Source of the DNA: SIG710 sp045605745
GTDB lineage: Bacteria; Bacillota; Clostridia; Oscillospirales; CAG-272
NCBI GenBank assembly: GCA_045605745.1
Contig: JAZUQN010000079.1
Location: forward strand, 1 to 7,640
Length of the DNA stretch: 7,640 bases
Direction: 5' to 3'
Every line of letters begins with the position of its first letter. Position 1 is the first letter of the stretch. The notes under the pieces are model-generated. The model had not been told where the DNA came from. It ran no database searches and worked only from the letters and a program-made list of their open reading frames with translations. Position numbers and translations under genes: made by a program. This document shows positions 6,114 through 7,640 of this stretch, in pieces.

Positions 6114-7283
6114 ATGGCAGATATGAACGCATTTATGACAAATCAAGAGGTTAAAACTATAGACACCTCTAAAAAGCTTCGCATAGGGATCATAGGCACC
6201 GGAGGAATAGCTCATTCCCATATGAGGGCTTATTTGGCACAGCCTGATGTTGAGGTGGTTGCAGGATGCGACCTTGTTCCCGGAAAGGCAAAAGCATTTT
6301 TCAAGGAATTTGGCGTTGAGGGCGTTAAAACAGAATATAAGGATCACAGCGAAATGATTGCAGACAAGAGCCTTGACCTTGATGCTGTCAGCATTTGTAC
6401 ATATAACCGTCAGCACGCTAATTGTGCCATCGAAGCAATGCGTGCAGGCATTCATGTCCTCCTTGAAAAGCCATTTACCGTTACGCTTGAAGAAGCGGCA
6501 GAGGTTATGAGAGTTGAAAAGGAGACAGGCTTAGTGCTTTCGGTTGGTTTCCAGCCTCGCTTTGATAACAATATGAAAATGATAAAGAAGATTGTAGAAA
6601 GCGGAGAGCTTGGTCAAATCTATTATATACAGACCGGTGGCGGCCGCCGTCGAGGTATTCCTGCAGGAGCGGCAAAATCCACATTTATCGAGGATGAAAC
6701 AGCAGGAATCGGCGCTCTTGGCGACATTGGCTGCTATTCTCTTGATATGGTGATGAATGCTGTTGGATATCCAAAGCCCCTGACAGTAACGGGCTATAAG
6801 TCTGCATTCTTTGGAAAAAATCCCAATTATGTCAGATATGTAAACGAGGGTGTTCCACACTTGGCAGAAAAATTTGGTGTCGATGATTTTGCTGCCGCAT
6901 TTATTAGGCTTGAGGGCGGAATAATCCTTGATTTCCGTATTGCCTGGGCAATGAATATCGACACACCCGGCGACACGATTATTCTTGGAACAAAAGGGGG
7001 TCTGCGTATTCCTTCAACCGACTGTTGGAACGGTACGGTTGGTGGAGCAATGACGGTTTATCACGAGGTTTCGGGTTCACAGGTTGAAACTGTTATTCCG
7101 ATTCTTAAAACCCCCGAGGGACTGTGGCACCTCAAGATTCGCTCCTTCCTTGATGCAATTAAAGAGGGTACTACATCTCCCATACCGTCGTGGCAGATAC
7201 TTTATAATCAGGCTATTATCGATGGAATTGCAAAGTCAAGCGATGCGGGCAAGGAAATTGACATCCTTATACCTGAAATTTGA
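6114..7283 (+). CDS. Gfo/Idh/MocA-family NAD(P)-dependent oxidoreductase
   Basis: A 389-residue cytoplasmic dehydrogenase of the glucose-fructose oxidoreductase / inositol dehydrogenase family; members oxidise or reduce sugars, inositols and related polyols. A 20-residue lead precedes the Rossmann fold with GTGGIA (28-33). The cofactor and catalytic motif EKP is at 118-120, followed by GFQPRF (145-150) and the C-terminal alpha/beta domain. The substrate-site motif reads GDIGCYSLD (203-211), with Tyr208 where inositol-dehydrogenase-type members have His; glucose-fructose-oxidoreductase-type members often carry Tyr there. The substrate cannot be named from sequence. AAGGAG (6102-6107) lies six bases before the ATG. 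It has its own promoter and terminator and no transporter or sugar gene beside it, so it looks like a single-gene unit divergent from the CotH gene. Confidence 0.93.
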   Translation: MADMNAFMTNQEVKTIDTSKKLRIGIIGTGGIAHSHMRAYLAQPDVEVVAGCDLVPGKAKAFFKEFGVEGVKTEYKDHSEMIADKSLDLDAVSICTYNRQHANCAIEAMRAGIHVLLEKPFTVTLEEAAEVMRVEKETGLVLSVGFQPRFDNNMKMIKKIVESGELGQIYYIQTGGGRRRGIPAGAAKSTFIEDETAGIGALGDIGCYSLDMVMNAVGYPKPLTVTGYKSAFFGKNPNYVRYVNEGVPHLAEKFGVDDFAAAFIRLEGGIILDFRIAWAMNIDTPGDTIILGTKGGLRIPSTDCWNGTVGGAMTVYHEVSGSQVETVIPILKTPEGLWHLKIRSFLDAIKEGTTSPIPSWQILYNQAIIDGIAKSSDAGKEIDILIPEI

Positions 7284-7301
7284 TTTTAATATTTTAAAAG
7301 G

Positions 7302-7330
7302 AAAATCCGGCTCGTTTCGAGCCTGATTTT
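7302..7330 (+). terminator. Terminator of the oxidoreductase gene
   Basis: AAAATC (7302-7307) and GGCTCG (7309-7314) pair with CGAGCC (7318-7323) and GATTTT (7325-7330) around a TTT loop, with one C/T mismatch: 12 pairs in all. The T-run is only four bases (7327-7330), so it may leak into the structured region that follows. Confidence 0.8.
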
Positions 7331-7353
7331 ATCGTGAATAAATTTTAATTTAT

Positions 7354-7430
7354 CGGTGAGCCATAGGAAAGCACACTGCGAAACTTTTATGTATAATTGC
7401 TCACCGCATACGAAAGCAGTGTGCGGTATG
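7354..7430 (+). repeat. Two hairpins with complementary 9-base loop segments (kissing loop or pseudoknot)
   Basis: CGGTGAGC (7354-7361) pairs with GCTCACCG (7399-7406). Inside it CATAGGA (7362-7368) pairs with TTTTATG (7385-7391), leaving GCACACTGC (7371-7379) in the apical loop. Directly after, CATAC (7407-7411) pairs with GTATG (7426-7430) and holds GCAGTGTGC (7416-7424) in its loop. The two 9-base loop segments are exact reverse complements. The bases before each are near copies, CATAGGAAA and CATACGAAA. Confidence 0.6.
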
Positions 7431-7435
7431 ATACA

Positions 7436-7471
7436 CCCTTATTGCGCCGGTGCTTTTTGGCGCAATAAGGG
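7436..7471 (+). repeat. Perfect 13-bp hairpin
   Basis: CCCTTATTGCGCC (7436-7448) and GGCGCAATAAGGG (7459-7471) pair without mismatch around the loop GGTGCTTTTT. No T-tract follows on either strand, so it is not a usual terminator. Loop bases GTGCTTT (7450-7456) are also complementary to AAAGCAC (7368-7374), overlapping the first kissing segment. Confidence 0.7.
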
Positions 7472-7498
7472 AGAACAGAGTGATGCACAGCGACATAA

Positions 7499-7520
7499 GA
7501 AAATGCAGGATTGCATTTTC
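7499..7520 (+). repeat. Perfect 9-bp hairpin
   Basis: GAAAATGCA (7499-7507) and TGCATTTTC (7512-7520) pair around the four-base loop GGAT. A smaller hairpin follows: GCGT (7527-7530) with GCGC (7536-7539) around TGGTA, including one T-G pair. Confidence 0.6.
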
Positions 7521-7552
7521 AGAGGAGCGTTGGTAGCGCAAGGAAAGGTGTT

Positions 7553-7581
7553 CTTAGAGGGAAAAGTAGTTTCCCTCTAAG
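7553..7581 (+). repeat. Perfect 12-bp hairpin
   Basis: CTTAGAGGGAAA (7553-7564) and TTTCCCTCTAAG (7570-7581) pair around AGTAG. TGTCTTTTG follows, so weak terminator activity on the plus strand cannot be excluded. Confidence 0.65.
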
Positions 7582-7590
7582 TGTCTTTTG

Positions 7591-7616
7591 CTTACTTTGG
7601 GGCATGCCAAAGTAAG
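7591..7616 (+). repeat. Perfect 10-bp hairpin with palindromic flank
   Basis: CTTACTTTGG (7591-7600) and CCAAAGTAAG (7607-7616) pair around GGCATG, and the stem can grow by two G-U pairs outward. CATGC and GCATG occur again at 7620-7630 around a single G, echoing the loop. Confidence 0.6.
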
Positions 7617-7640
7617 TGCCATGCGGCATGAGCAAAAAAG

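Larger units (their letters stand above)
7354..7640 (+). ncRNA. Candidate structured RNA or palindromic repeat cluster, function unknown, runs off the right edge
   Basis: These 287 bases hold no credible gene but are packed with helices. A pair of hairpins with complementary loops (7354-7430) is followed by perfect hairpins at 7436-7471, 7499-7520, 7553-7581 and 7591-7616, with a small one at 7527-7539. TTTTG (7586-7590) can pair with CAAAA (7633-7637) and so close a junction round the last hairpins. Several extensions need G-U pairs on the plus strand (7366/7387, 7367/7386, 7530/7536, 7590/7617), which would be C-A mismatches on the other, a weak sign that plus is the RNA strand. No promoter is evident upstream except read-through from the oxidoreductase gene. 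A cluster of DNA palindromes left by a mobile repeat is the main alternative. I do not match it to a named RNA class. Confidence 0.45.

Noticed and set aside
7392..7397. TATAAT that could be a -10 box inside the structured region
   Set aside because: No -35-like hexamer at 16-18 bases upstream and no exact extended -10; it is more simply the bulge of the first hairpin.
7356..7580. 74-codon open frame starting with GTG on the plus strand
   Set aside because: No ribosome binding site, composition set by the hairpins it crosses, and no recognisable protein features.
7354..7640. CRISPR array or tandem repeat
   Set aside because: The hairpin sequences differ from one another and there is no direct repeat at regular spacing.

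Overview
The window looks like chromosomal DNA of a low-to-moderate GC Firmicute, most likely a gut-type clostridium (Oscillospiraceae/Ruminococcaceae-like). That placement is inference. It rests on the LepA, L10, L7/L12 and methylglyoxal synthase sequences, strong GGAGG ribosome binding sites, textbook TTGACA/TATAAT promoters, an L10 leader with a transcription attenuator, and a CotH-family lipoprotein.

Layout. Positions 1-1098 (minus) hold the N-terminal 366 residues of the ribosomal GTPase LepA (EF4); the rest lies off the left edge. Facing away from it on the plus strand is an 82-residue two-helix membrane protein (1246-1494) with its own promoter. Next comes the rplJ-rplL unit: a perfect-consensus promoter (1518-1546), an L10-binding leader with readable antiterminator and terminator helices (1554-1699), rplJ (1742-2257), rplL (2347-2727) and a strong terminator (2755-2798). 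Positions 2799-2906 are a gene-free stretch that resembles a decayed palindromic intergenic repeat. A hairpin at 2923-2954 then ends the convergent minus-strand unit. That unit is a large CotH-kinase lipoprotein (3361-5898) followed 17 bases later by mgsA (2963-3343), read from a promoter at 5927-5955. Back to back with it, a promoter at 6014-6042 drives a Gfo/Idh/MocA-family oxidoreductase (6114-7283), which ends in a hairpin terminator.

The last 287 bases (7354-7640) have no credible gene but are unusually rich in structure. Two neighbouring hairpins carry perfectly complementary 9-base loop segments, a geometry that allows a kissing loop or pseudoknot. Four perfect hairpins of 9-13 bp follow, and a further junction-like fold runs to the window edge. 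This is the best candidate here for an undescribed element: a structured RNA or a mobile palindromic repeat cluster.

Functionally, lepA and rplJL are translation genes, and the leader gives rplJL feedback control by the L10-L12 complex. The CotH lipoprotein and mgsA probably share a transcript, but no shared pathway is evident. The oxidoreductase appears to be a single-gene unit.
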